Positions 1-11,021 of a stretch of DNA of 64,000 nt are shown in pieces (position 1 is the first letter of the stretch; each line of letters starts with the position of its first letter). The notes below the pieces were generated by a model. It was not told the DNA's origin. It was given only the letters and a program-made list of their open reading frames with translations, and did no database searches. Position numbers and translations under genes: made by a program. This DNA is from Epiperipatus broadwayi (taxonomy: Eukaryota > Onychophora > Udeonychophora > Euonychophora > Peripatidae): the NCBI GenBank assembly GCA_028023455.1, contig JAQFVV010000002.1:34170706-34234705 (forward strand), written 5' to 3'.

Positions 1-855
1 CATCTTGTAAAATCTGTAAAAGTTCTCTTGTCGAACAGTAAATATTGGCTATTTCTGTTGAATAGTAAGTATTGGCTATTTTGCAATCCTATAGTATTGT
101 GGACCTGTATTTTTTAATTCCTACCATTTCTCTTCTCCTTCAAATAATTATCATTAGACAAGTATTCATAGATAGACCCTCACTGCAATAACAGAGGCAT
201 AATTTTGTCAGCATGTCTGACTTAGATTGTCATAAAATGCTTTTACAAATTATACATTTACCTATATACTATTATCTTTAATTCCAGAAGTAATTTAAAT
301 TGATTTGCCCATTTTAAATGTTAACATATTTTATTAACTTTTTGTTTTTATATAAAACTCTGTGAATACATATTAAAGAGACTTACTGGTTTAAATAGGG
401 TTGACAAAGCACAACGTATTCCAGCTATGTGAAAACCTCTCATTTTATTTAATATTAACTTGAAATTAACAGGTGGAAAAACTGAGGGAAATAAACATGT
501 TGATAAGCCTCATATTGTGGATGCTGAACTATTTCAAGTTGAATCGCACTTCTCATCTCACACTGAGTCATGTTATTCATTGAGATCTAACGAGATTGTT
601 CTTTCAAAAGTTAATCTTGATAATGGCGGTTGCTAGTCCGTTGAAATATCAGATTGAAATGCAAAATTATACACAGTTCGTACCCAAAAACACTGTATTA
701 TCTACATCATATAATCGTGAAAATGTTAAATATAATATATATATATATATATATATGATTTTAATCTCAAATGTTAAATATATATAATGGATGTTATTTC
801 CTCATATCTATATAATAAAATCCATATAAACATTTAATTCAACATATATATTATA
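1..855. other. AT-rich non-coding stretch
   Basis: I see no gene, exon-like ORF or recognisable transposon end here. A short (TA)n run lies at about 732-757. Small ORFs in this stretch have low-complexity translations and no family resemblance. Confidence 0.5.
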
Positions 856-1515
856 CAGTCAACATATAAACAATACCCAATATTGTTGACAATTAACAAT
901 CTGAATCTGTTATCAAATCAACCTCCTTTAATCAATACAGATGGAAATCCACCATTATATATGGTATAATTGCTTTATATAGACACTAGAGATTTTAGTT
1001 TGATCACAGAGGGTAAAGGAAGTTTAAAGAACATGTAAATTAACATGTTTTGAAAGCAGACTAATAAATAGTCAATTACAACTTTCAAATTGCACTCCAA
1101 ACATGTATTACTTATATAATAAACCCAATAATGTTCAAGGCTAGATAGATATTCAATGTAAATACATGAAAGCAATCAACACTTAAACTATACCAATATC
1201 ATTAACTGCCAACAATCTCAATCTGTTGTCAAGGCAACCTTCTTTAAGCAATAGTTTAATAGATTTATATAGACATTAAAGATTGCAAGTTGACTACAGA
1301 GAATGAAATTATTAATACAAAGAAGGTTTAACCTTATTAAGCAAGTAAATATAACCTGCATAAAAGCAGACTAACAAAGAATCAGTTATAACTATCAAAT
1401 TACACTTACTAATATAATAAACCCAATAATGTTCAAGTCTAGATAGGTATTCAATGTAAATACATGAACACAGTCAACACTTGAACTATACCAATATTAG
1501 TAACAATAAACAATA
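856..1515 (-). repeat. Tandem array of long-form family A repeat (2 full units plus a partial third)
   Basis: Units begin at 856, 1173 and 1471, each with a variant of CAGTCAACACTTGAACTATA. Each full unit carries the family A core (AATCTCAATCTGTTGTCAAG and relatives) followed by a common stretch of about 200 bp ending near TTCAATGTAAATACATGAA. Periods are about 317 and 298 bp. The same core recurs at 3.8, 10.7, 12.5, 14.8 and 31.3-31.5 kb, so this is an interspersed family that was also copied in tandem here. Confidence 0.7.
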
Positions 1516-1860
1516 TATATATATATATGTGTGTATGATTTGAGTGGAAATAACATCTGGAAACTATGCAAAATCAACACATATATCAATAAATATGAAG
1601 AATGAAATGGAAAGCCTATTCTTTAAGCTTTTGATGGTTTTAAGCATTCATTTATTGATATTGTTAGAAAATAGATTCTAATTTAAATATAGCATAAGTC
1701 CTCTGAAATTACAATTGAATATTGCAATGATAACGGCAGTGTCTCATTATTAACAACCTCATAAAACTAATTAAAAGTCATGTGTAAATAACTCTTTCCA
1801 TTCTATTATTTGCATTTATTGATATACCAATGTTATTAACATATAGTTTCTGGATGCTCA
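1516..1860. other. Non-coding, nothing recognised
   Basis: This is AT-rich sequence beginning with a (TA)n/(GT)n microsatellite that ends near 1535. No ORF or repeat boundary is recognisable. Confidence 0.4.
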
Positions 1861-2152
1861 CAGAGACAAAACTCTCCATACAGTAGTGCCATTCAGAGCA
1901 AGCCAAAGTAATCAATGAATTCAGGAAAGTTTGAGCATAAAATCCTTATCTAGTGCCTACTCATTCAATATCCCCAGACTAGTTTCTAGTTTGCAGTTTT
2001 TATCAGTGAGGAGCCTTGGATTTGAAAGCACTGCATCTAGATCTTAGATTATTATGGTTTGCACTGAGTAGTGCTACAGTATGGAAAGTTTGCCTATGTG
2101 AAAAACAACTTGTGTAAGCATAAAGAATGGTGATCATGTGATGTTTGATAGT
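1861..2152 (+). repeat. Family B repeat copy
   Basis: It opens with the shared motif AAACTCTCCATACAGTAGTG and runs through ATATCCCCAGACTAGTTTCT. It closes with the inverted motif AGTAGTGCTACAGTATGGAA and AATGGTGATCATGTGATGT. The two ends are inverted copies of one another, as in other copies at 21.5, 30.6, 42.2, 46.8, 48.2, 50.5 and 53.4 kb. It reads as a non-autonomous fold-back element. No protein is encoded. Confidence 0.75.
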
Positions 2153-2330
2153 TTCTGTTTGCATTATTACTTCCATTTAAATTTTTTATACTTTACATTA
2201 TGCATATTTGGCATATGTGTGTATGTGTGCACACATGCTAAAATAGTATTTAGACTCTATTGAGTGAATCTATTTTCATTATTGTAGCACCAAAATTTCA
2301 ACCAGATTTCAGCTGCCAAAATCTGAATAC

Positions 2331-3442
2331 CATGTCGTCGTCCCCCCCCCCCCAAAATAAGACCTAACCAGAAAATAATCTTTAGCATGATTTTTCAAGA
2401 TGCTGATGATGTAATCCTTCCCCAAATATAAGCCATAGTTAAGATTGTCTGTCTGGTAAAATTTCATTCATATATTGAAACACATGATGGATGTATTGAA
2501 TTATAAAATAATGAATATATAGATAAATATAAATGTAGATTTTTATACTTGAATAAATGTTACTCAGAATTATTTTGCAGGCGGACTCATAACTAATTAT
2601 TTTAATAAACTTGCAAACACAATTTTACTTTTTATTTATCAATGCGCAATCATTCAGCCTGATTTGAGAATTCTTCTTTCATCTGATGTTCAACCATTTT
2701 ATTGTTAATAAATCACACTGATATCTGAAAAGGCCGAAACTTATTATTAGTGGTGATTTTAATTCGCAAATTAATCAAGACAACTTAACGTTTCATATAT
2801 TATTTTAAATTAAATATTATTAATTTCAACAGCATGGAAATAACTTAATTTTCTTGTATAGGACTATAGAACGAGACTGCTCTATGATATGTTTATACTC
2901 CCAAATGTTATCTATTCGAGCAGTCATCATCATCATCAACCATTATCAATCCACTGCAGGATGAAGGTCTCTCCAAGTTCAATCCACCTTTTCTGATCTT
3001 TAGCTTCTCCTCTCCACATCACCCCTGCACACTTTCTTATTTCATCCATCCATCTCACATGTGGTCTCTTTCTGGGTCTTTTACAATCTCTTCGAATCCA
3101 GTTTAAAATTTCAATTGTCCATATATTATCATCTTTTCTAGCAATATGTCCAGCCCAACTCCATTTCAGTATTTTATTTTTTTCAATAAGGTCAATAACA
3201 CCTGTTTGTTCTCTTACCCATACATTGCGTTTTCGATTTCGTCTTGTTACTCCCAACATGCATCTCTCCACACTTCTTTGAGTGGAAATTATAGTAATAA
3301 TATTGAATAAATATATTTTGTACTTGAATAAATGCAGATTTTTTTGTATATGGAAAAAACGTATCTCCTAAAAATAATTCCTAAGCCATCTTTTGGAACA
3401 AAAATTAATGTAAAATATGGTCTTATTTTTGGGAAAACATGG
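2331..3442. mobile_element. TA-flanked DNA transposon remnant with CCCCAAAATAAGACC-type ends
   Basis: The left end reads CCATGTCG, a poly-C run, then CAAAATAAGACCTAACC. The right end is GGTCTTATTTTTGGGAAAA followed by CATGG, an inverted copy of the left. The dinucleotide TA lies immediately outside both ends. Internal sub-terminal motifs (AAGCCATCTTTTGGAACAAA near the right end, CCCCAAATATAAGCC near the left) resemble ends I associate with a non-autonomous DNA transposon found in several animal phyla; I cannot name the family securely. No transposase is visible. An RTE fragment at 2924-3285 is nested inside. The poly-C run (about 12) may be a sequencing-sensitive site. Confidence 0.6.
2924..3285 (-). 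pseudogene. 5'-truncated RTE retrotransposon, C-terminal end
   Basis: The minus strand encodes about 111 residues that match the last part of the RTE protein at 58.8-59.1 kb, including WSWAGHIAR, CKRPRKRPHVRWMDEIRK and the terminal LGETFILQWIDNG. It ends in a (CAT)n/(ATG)n tail at 2924-2935, the usual 3' terminus of this family. The reading frame is open, but the 5' end is cut at the codons for TTQRSMERC, so it is a dead-on-arrival copy. It is nested in the DNA transposon remnant around it. Confidence 0.85.
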
Positions 3443-3798
3443 TAGTATAGATATCTTAATAGCTATTGATAATTAAAACATGACTACGGAAAATAGAATA
3501 GAAACTCAGACAGCTTTTGTTTTAATTCTAAGAATAATAAGATTATTAAATAATAAGAAAACTAATTATAATGTGGAAGTACATATATAATATTATTTGT
3601 ATATTTTTTTTAATTTTTTTGAAAAACTTATCCATGCAAGAACTTTAATTTGTCAATGATTAATACTGTGAAATGAAATTAGTTCTAGATTCAAAAAAAA
3701 ATTATAGTTTTCCAAGATGAATAAAAGCAGATAAAATATACTGCAAAATAAAATACAAAGAGTGATGGATTAAGATTTCAATACATATAGATATAACT
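3443..3798. other. Non-coding, nothing recognised
   Basis: This is AT-rich sequence with short A and T homopolymers. No gene or element end is seen. Confidence 0.4.
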
Positions 3799-3975
3799 AT
3801 TAGAAACCATTCAACACTTACACAATCCCAATATAGATAAGAATCAACAATCTCAAACTGTTGTCATGGCAACCTTTTTTTAACAATAAAGGTGGAAGTT
3901 GCCTTGACAACAGTTTGACATTGTTGATTGTTATCTATATTGGGATTGTCTAAGTGTTGACTGTTTTCTAATGGT
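3799..3975. repeat. Family A fold-back element
   Basis: A near-perfect hairpin. The left arm runs from TAGAAACCATTCAACACTTA to GTTGTCATGGCAACC, and the right arm from GTTGCCTTGACAACAGTTTG to GTGTTGACTGTTTTCTAATG, around a loop containing AACAATAAAGGTGG. Arms are about 80 bp. It is non-coding and MITE-like. Confidence 0.75.
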
Positions 3976-4109
3976 TACTTATAAACCATTTAGCCTTTAG
4001 CATTATTACATATATATATATATGATCTGTTATAAATTATTTATTGTAATAATAATATGATAATGTATTAATGGAGATAATAAATATTATTCATAATTAT
4101 TATAAATAA

Positions 4110-4222
4110 GAGTACCACTCTCCATACAGTAGTGCCTCCACAAGCACACCTTCATACTCAATGGATGCAGGATGATTTGTGCATAAAATTGCTATCTAAT
4201 GCCTACTCATCCAACATCCCCA
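4110..4222 (+). repeat. Family B repeat fragment
   Basis: It contains CTCTCCATACAGTAGTGCC, TGCATAAAATTGCTATCTAA and CCTACTCATCCAACATCCCC, all family B landmarks. The second half of the element is missing. Confidence 0.65.
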
Positions 4223-4339
4223 AACTATTATAAAACACGAAAGTATTTTCAGTATTTTGCATAACCATTTTCAACTGGAAACCTATAAAAATTCACAGAA
4301 ATGAATACCAACATTACATTAAAACATAACAAGAATTTT

Positions 4340-5375
4340 TCCATGCAATAATGTAGATAAAATTTCAGCTGTGATGTAACCAGGCAACAACTAATAACTG
4401 ATATTGCAGTCTGAAATCATATGCACAAATAGCAACAATTGTATTTATCTAAGCCACATTAAACTAAAAATGGAACCAATAGGTACTATGTTTAGTTTAA
4501 TTGTTTCTCCATTCAATATCTTTTTTGGAAAATTGAATTAAAGTTCCAAACTTTTGATACATAAATTATAGAATCAGCATTAAAAATATTTGTCTTTTAA
4601 AATTATATTTTAGTTTAGTTTCTAAAATGCAAATTAATAATTTGTTAAATTATTAAAGTAAATGAAAGTTTTTTAAAAAATAAATTTCTACTTATAATTG
4701 ATGAAAATAATCTATAGTGGTAAACATAAAACATATTTTTGTCATCCAATTATAAATTGTAGCTGTACATTATTGATCTTTCTTTGTCAATTTGCCTTGA
4801 TATTTTATACTAAAATCTGAATTATTCTTTTAAAATAATTAATATTTCACAAATAATTTGTGAAAAAAATAATAAATGTATAAAAAAAGATTCTAAAACA
4901 TACATTTTCAGTTTGAAAGTCAAAACAAAGAAATAGAACAGACAAAATCATTGACAAATGCTCACTTGTGGAGAGAACAAAAAACAGCCAATCAGCATCT
5001 TGAAAAGCAATTTTTATCTCATTTTTATGTTGCTAAATGTAAATATTATTGATTTACTAGTTGTAAAAAAATTTAAGGTGGCAGCACCATTCGTTATAGT
5101 TTTTTCTTGGGAAAATCAGCAAAACAATGTTAAAAATAACAATTAGAGAGTGTGTTAGAGCCATGAACTCATGAACAATATGTCAGTGGAATTAATACTT
5201 AGAAAAGATTAATACTTTAACTGATATACAAATATAAATCAGAATAGCAGTTCAGATAAACGCTTGTTATTATTAATTCATATAGTATTAGTTGCTTTGT
5301 CAATGTTAGTTGGTTGTTGCCTAGTTACATCACAGCTGAAATTTGATCTAGATTAAATGTTTACATCTGTAAGTT
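4340..5375. mobile_element. Candidate 1-kb element with inverted ends
   Basis: AAATTTCAGCTGTGATGTAA at about 4360 followed by CCAGGCAACAACTAATA is matched in inverse order by GGTTGTTGCCTAGTTACATC and ACAGCTGAAATTT at about 5313-5345. The arms are about 45 bp. The interior has no transposase-like ORF; a 62-residue ORF at 4958-5146 looks accidental. It could be a non-autonomous DNA transposon, or two independent repeat copies in opposite orientation. Confidence 0.4.
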
Positions 5376-5902
5376 CATAAAAAAAATCTTTAAATTAATT
5401 TATACATAAAATTATATCCATACCTGAAATATCATGACTAAATGTCTTCTTCCAATTATTATTGCCCATTATTTTCAACAATAGTATGAAAAGACAGTAT
5501 CAACCAATATTATAAAGAAGCAATAATGGCTAATCATTCCTTAATATTATCTCATTATCCCTATACAGATCAAACAATGATAACAAAATCAATATGTATG
5601 TTCCTAAAAATGTATGACTCTATTCATTATAACACTCACCAACACACCATTATCAATTTGCAATAGATCCTTTTTACTTCCAAACCTGTATTCCAATCTA
5701 AATGCTTTCAAATACATAATTTTTATAGTCATAGGGAGCTTGTCCTTGCTTCCACTACCATTAAAATTGACAATAATGAGTATAAAACCACCTTTCCAAT
5801 CCTGATTTACATGAATAAATACATTACCCACAAATTCAAGCAATGGTTTATTTAGAACTCAAATACCTATATTTTTAATCAAATAATATATATATATATA
5901 TA
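5376..5902. other. Non-coding, nothing recognised
   Basis: ORFs occur on both strands at 5604-5843 but they overlap each other, lack family resemblance and look accidental. A (TA)n run at 5886-5902 abuts the MITE that follows. Confidence 0.4.
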
Positions 5903-6374
5903 TGCTCTGCACACAGATAATGAAGCTATTCAATTTATATAAAATTATCAAAATTTACCGCCAAGCACTTTCAGGACAGTTTATAGTCCCATATTCATGG
6001 CAATTTGCATTTGATTAATAACTATAATATTAATGCAAATTTTATGCAAATTCATATGCAGATGTTACGTGGACCATTTTCGAGACAGAGAAAAGCAGGC
6101 GTCTCTTCTGTTTATTGCTGCTGGATCAATTACAATGTAGTGAGCTTCCCTGACTTTGCATTTGATATCGTTTGTTTCAGAGCAAATGACACTGGCTGTG
6201 TGGTCCACGTAACATCTGCATATAAATTTGCATAAAATTTGCATTAATATTATAGTTATTAATCAAATACAAGTCACCATGAATATGGGACTATAAACGA
6301 TCCCGAAAGCACTTGGCGGTAAATTTTGGTAATTTTATATACATTGAATAGCTTCATTATCTGTGTGCAGAGCA
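5903..6374. mobile_element. Long-arm MITE (family D) with a single-copy-looking loop
   Basis: The left arm (5903 to about 6076) starts TGCTCTGCACACAGATAATG and ends at GATGTTACGTGGACCA. The right arm (6201-6374) is its inverted copy, from TGGTCCACGTAACATCTGCA to CTGTGTGCAGAGCA. The arms are about 174 bp with few mismatches. The 124-bp loop is less AT-rich and not palindromic. Flanks are (TA)n on both sides, so a TA target duplication is plausible but ambiguous. A 76-residue ORF spanning loop and right arm (6005-6235) is probably accidental. Confidence 0.7.
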
Positions 6375-7074
6375 CATATATATATTAATTGATTTCAAAC
6401 ACTAATGAAGTAAAGCCTTAACTATTTTTAATCAAAGTAAATCCAAAAGCTTTTCCTACAAGTGTATTTCTAGAAAGCATTATGATGCATGCTTATATTC
6501 CATTGTATATGAGAGAAGAGGAAAACAAGTTATTTTCTCTCTGAATGTCCACCTTTATAAAAATACTGAGATCTAACTTCTTCAGTAAGATATAATAAAA
6601 CTCTTTCTTTGGAAATCCTTATGAGAAACATTAAAAGAGGTTTACCCTCTGTAAGAATCACCATATATTATTTTTACTCTATGGAAGAGTTTTGATCTAA
6701 CATCCCTAAAATTCTAGTTTTCCTCCGCATAAACTGCATAATATATCAGACTCATGCTTCCAAGAATGTTTTAAGCCAGGGAGAGTTTGGTCGCATGTCC
6801 AATACCTCTGTGAATATCAAAAGTACACCCAAAATTTTATATTCTTAATAATCTTTTTAATGTGAATACAAATTGGAGCTCACTATTATTAATACTAATA
6901 ATAAATTGTCATTGTCAAAAAAATATTAAATGCAACTATCATCTTCTTTAGTTGAAATTATCATGATTCTGTTAATTTATACCAATGACTAATCATTTGT
7001 ATCTGTATTTACTGTGTGAATGTTAAAATATGAATTATTTTCACATTAACAATTTTCTCCTCGTAGTTTTTATT
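6375..7074. other. Non-coding, nothing recognised
   Basis: AT-rich sequence without coding signal or repeat landmarks that I can identify. Confidence 0.4.
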
Positions 7075-7270
7075 CATCACATGATCACCATTATTTCTGC
7101 TTATTGGATAGGATTGATATTAACCACTAAACATCACATGATCACCATTCTTTATGATTGCACAAGGTGTTTACACAGAGACAAAACTCTCCATACACAA
7201 ACCTTGCATCCGTTGATTACTCTGGCTTGCACTGAGTGGTGCTACTGTGTGGAGAGTTTTGTCTCAGTGG
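7075..7270. repeat. Family B, short palindromic form, with a duplicated left end
   Basis: CATCACATGATCACCATT occurs twice (about 7077 and 7133). The second is followed by AAAACTCTCCATACACAAAC, CATCCGTTGATTACTCTGGC and then the inverted end CTACTGTGTGGAGAGTTTTG. The middle of the full-length family B element is absent, so this is an internally deleted derivative. Confidence 0.65.
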
Positions 7271-8224
7271 GAGTTTATATTCATTCTATTGTTGAATCAA
7301 TATAACTCACTAATCCTATATAATCATTGTGTTGATGAATGTTGCATTAATCCTTCTGCATTTCAACAATTTTCCATCTTTTCTCTTGTGGCAATTTGAG
7401 TTAATAGTTCAATCTTTTATTTTAGTATTTATTCAATATTATGAATCAGCAAATTGTACTTGATATTTATAAATTTAAGTTTACAAATAAAAAACATCCT
7501 TAATAATGATATTTGTATTTTCCAAACATACAAAAACTAATAATAAGGTGAAATATGTAAAGAGAGCATTTACTTTCTTCTTATTGGTTGATTGTTATAA
7601 TGCTACTGCAAAAAGTAAATTAATTATTTGCTGAAATTTTTCATTTTTTAAAACATGAATGAATAATTATACAGTCATCATAAAGCTATGAAAATCTGTT
7701 TTAAAATTTAAAATTTCATTTATAATTATTAAAATATCACAAATGTTCTACGCTAGTGTTCAACAGAGGACAATGATCATAGTTTCCTTTTTATTATTTC
7801 AAATTTCTCAACTTGTATTTTTTAAAATGAAATAGATTTCAATTAAAAATTAAATGTAAATATGAATATATTTCTTTTTTTAATAATTTACTATATATAT
7901 ATTTTGCAAAGGTAATCATAATCATTTACATAAACTGTGAAATTATACAATTTTTTGTTCATTGCTAACAACAATCAAAAAGATCTTTAAAACTTTATTT
8001 ATATATCTAAAATCAAAATATCTACCAATCACTGATTGTCTAGGCTTTTGTTAATTTATTTCTAGTTTTCTTCTGTGGACTACTGCCATCTTCAGATATT
8101 TTTTGAATTAATGAATCAACATTTTTTTTACCATCAAATAAATATAGAACTGGTAAAATAATACTAAAAATAGTCTCAAGAGCATGATTTAAAGCTGAAA
8201 TATAGCAATGTCATTATCTCAGAA
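7271..8224. other. Non-coding, nothing recognised
   Basis: AT-rich intergenic or intronic DNA. If the K2P gene continues leftwards from 17.2 kb, this lies in its first intron. Confidence 0.4.
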
Positions 8225-8640
8225 TCAGAAGTATTATTCTTATCCTCTCATTTTCACTTTCTTTGCATCTTTCTTCATATATTCATATAAACAAACTTTT
8301 CTATATATTCTCCACATATACATTCCAATGCAATTTTTATATAATTTCTTCTTTATTTTCCTTACAGTTTTAACTATCCTGCTGTAGCTCTGCTGAAGAT
8401 TGCAAGAGAGTCAAAACTATAAGAAAAAATTAAAAAATATATAAAAGTTCCAATGGAGTGTACATGAGGAGAGTATATAGAAAAGTTTAATTCATACAAA
8501 ATCTCAGAACCACTAAGTTCAAATGAAATAATAGGACTTATTAATAAATGCTTTGTCATAATAAAGTTTATAACTGATAATTTTAATGACAAACTGGAAA
8601 TAGCTTTTATGAAGTATAGAGATGATGAAAAGGACATTTC
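8225..8640. repeat. Family F inverted repeat element
   Basis: TCATATATTCATATAAACAA, ACATATACATTCCAATGCAA and CAGTTTTAACTATCCTGCTG at 8275-8385 are mirrored by AAGATTGCAAGAGAGTCAAA, TTCCAATGGAGTGTACATGA and GGAGAGTATATAGAAAAG at 8396-8487. The flanking TTATTCTTATCCTCTC also recurs beside the copy at 29 kb. The 87-residue minus-strand ORF here is a translation of the repeat and not a gene. Confidence 0.55.
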
Positions 8641-9552
8641 TATTTTAATTTTGTTAGTTTTTGTTGTTGCTGAAAATAATTCTTTTAAAAAATCAAGAAA
8701 GCATCTTATATTAATACTTTGAGAAATTTAAATTAAGAAACAATTGAGTTGTACTAATCTTCATAATAAAGACAGGATGACAACAAATTTTTAGATAGTA
8801 CATACTTTATATAAAGGTTTTTATAAGCTTACAAAGAATTTGATATACCAAACTAGCCATAACTTTTTAATGCTAATTTTTGATTTAGTATAACAAGTGT
8901 GTGTTTCTACAACTTAGTCTACAAATACAAATATTTTGATATTACATATTAGATAACATCCAGTTTAGATAGATTAATGTGTTTGTTGCTAAACATTTAT
9001 TAGATAAGATTATTATATCATTTTAGCCCAGATATCAGCTTTAAACTCAGTTAAAGATCACTATATCAATTCCTATTAAACATAACCATATGGTATCATT
9101 AATCAAAATTCATTCATTTTTTCCATGAGTGTATATTTGTAAAATAATCTTTAAACTATTATAAATTAATTTTTAATCTTGGTGAATTATCTAATTAATA
9201 AAACAGATATTATACGTATCATTATCACTTGTAAAATAGTATAAACATTCTTGCTCCAGAAAAAAAAAAGAGTGACCAAACAAGAATGAAAAGTTTAAAT
9301 TAATTTTTGCATTACTATATAAACTGAATCGTAAATACATCTCGGAAAATATCATACGCTGAAACTTGAGTCTGTTTTATTCAGATTTGTCAGTAGATTC
9401 TAACTTTAATAAGCAAATCAACAACAACTATTTTAGATGATTTTCTTACTTATCTTAAAGTAGCTATAATGGCTAATTTAAATATTCTCTTATAGCATTA
9501 CAAGTGGATACATTTTGTCTCTTTGTATTATAGAACATAAGTATCAAATAAA
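8641..9552. other. Non-coding, nothing recognised
   Basis: AT-rich DNA without identifiable features. Confidence 0.4.
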
Positions 9553-9596
9553 CAGATATTTGTTTTCTCTCTTTATCTATCTATCTATTTATCTAT

Positions 9597-9662
<66 letters not shown>

Positions 9663-9732
9663 CTATATATATATATATATATGGTATTAAGTTATATATA
9701 TATATATATATATATATATAACTTAATACCAT
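9553..9732. repeat. Compound microsatellite ending in a perfect hairpin
   Basis: (CTAT)n at about 9578-9597 passes into (CT)n to 9641, then (AT)n to 9680. ATGGTATTAAGT (9681-9692) and ACTTAATACCAT (9721-9732) flank a (TA)n loop as exact inverted copies. The 68-residue ORF across it is low-complexity. Confidence 0.85.
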
Positions 9733-9829
9733 CTCTTTTTTAAAAAGTTCATTTACATATAAAACTCACCAGAAGTTGCAGTTATTTCCATTCATTTACA
9801 TATAATTTGAGTTATTTATTATTTACAGA

Positions 9830-10449
9830 TACCTCGGTGGTAACAATCACGTGGTCACCAGGTTTTTCAAGCATCTCAAGCTGGAGCCAAGGTTCCTGGA
9901 CTTTCTTGTAAAAATCAACCTGAATTCACTCCAGACAAACTGGTTCCTGCACTACAGGAGATTCCTCAAGAATATAGATCCTATGTGTCATAACTGCCAT
10001 AGAACCTGTGAAACCTTTGATCATATGATAAATGATTGCCCAGCATATGACAAAATCAGAACTTTCATTACTTACCACTGCCACATTTCCCTGAACAAAA
10101 TCTTAAATATTAAATGCTGCTTCCTGTCCAGGGATTATGTCACCACAAGACTCTCAACCTTTCTGACTTATGCCATCTGGTTGGCCAGATGTCGCAACAA
10201 GTTTACCTTTCCTCATCCCAAGCCTGAAGACACATTCATTTCCAAGCTAAAGGAATTTCCCATAAGGACAGAATAATCTCTTCCAGATTTTTATTTGACA
10301 ACACGTGGAGCCTGATTAAGCTGGATTAACAACACCAGTAACCACATCAGAACATTTGGTTGCCTGACTAACATGGATAACTATTATTTTTGATTTACAA
10401 TTGTATCATTATTACATATGGTTTTTCAATAAAATTATTTATAAATAAA
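9830..10449 (+). pseudogene. 3' end of a non-LTR retrotransposon (zf-RVT-like CCHC tail)
   Basis: The 141-residue ORF at 9851-10276 has the C-X2-C-X8-H-X4-C arrangement CHNCHRTCETFDHMINDC, preceded by WFLHYRRFL. This pattern is typical of the zinc-binding tail after reverse transcriptase in several LINE clades. After a frameshift near 10259 the coding sense continues as HKDRIISSRFLFDNTWSLIK to a stop at about 10330. The 3' end is A-rich (AATAAAATTATTTATAAATA). No RT catalytic motif is present, so the copy is 5'-truncated. I cannot assign the clade. Confidence 0.65.
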
Positions 10450-10736
10450 ACTGAATTTTCATTTTGTATTTAGACGTTGTTTAAACTAAAGCTGTACTGT
10501 GGTACTCTGAATGTTAAAATGGTGATTCTTATTATTTATCCTATAAATACTTACAATCAATAAATCGAATTCATTCCTTTATTTAAAATTATGTAAATAA
10601 ACTAAACCTATATAGCATCAAATTCTAAAAGGACAGATAGTATCACCTGTCTTTTAAAGAGCTTATTTACATAGCTTCAGTCACTTCCTGTTCAGTTATA
10701 TATAATCAGGGTTATTTATTTACATATATATATCTT
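10450..10736. other. Non-coding; weak repeat of the LINE 5' flank
   Basis: 10640-10735 (CCTGTCTTTTAAAGAGCTTA ... GGGTTATTTATTTACATATA) loosely repeats 9735-9830 (CTCTTTTTTAAAAAGTTCAT ... GAGTTATTTATTATTTACAG) on the other side of the LINE fragment. No gene is seen. Confidence 0.35.
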
Positions 10737-10925
10737 TAAACCAGTCAACACTTAGACAATCACAATAACAATTACAATCAGCAATCTCAAACTGTTGTCA
10801 AGGCAACATCCTTTTAACAATAAAGGTGGAATACCATCTTTATTTATGGTACAGTATATTTATATAAATACTAAAGATTGCAACTTGATTTGTAGGCTAA
10901 GTTGTACATATATAATAGCTAAGTA
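10737..10925 (-). repeat. Family A repeat, long form
   Basis: AACCAGTCAACACTTAGACA, CTCAAACTGTTGTCAAGGCA and ACAATAAAGGTGGAATACCA match the family A core. The following ATTTATATAAATACTAAAGA and GCAACTTGATTTGTAG match the extended unit seen in the tandem array at 856-1515. Confidence 0.65.
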
Positions 10926-10943
10926 AGACAGTTTACAAGTATT

Positions 10944-11021
10944 ATGTGATGTGATGTGATGCACTGTGACTTCTTGTAAAACAGAGTCAGGAATCTCTCA
11001 ACAACTATGCCCAGAGAAACC
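10944..11021 (-). mobile_element. 3' tip of a LINE with (CACATC)n tail
   Basis: On the minus strand this reads GGTTTCTCTGGGCATAGTTG, then GAGATTCCTGACTCTG, CAAGAAGTCACAGTGCATCA and a CATCACATCACAT tail. It is the same 3' end as the copies at 22.5, 23.9, 24.3 and 25.3 kb. Confidence 0.75.

Noticed and set aside
6005-6235. 76-residue ORF within the long-arm MITE
   Set aside because: It crosses loop and arm, starts in one arm of the palindrome and shows no domain.
8374-8637. 87-residue serine-rich minus-strand ORF
   Set aside because: It lies within the family F inverted repeat and shows no K2P second-exon features, which I looked for here.
9515-9721. 68-residue ORF of alternating Ser/Leu/Ile/Tyr
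   Set aside because: Pure microsatellite translation.
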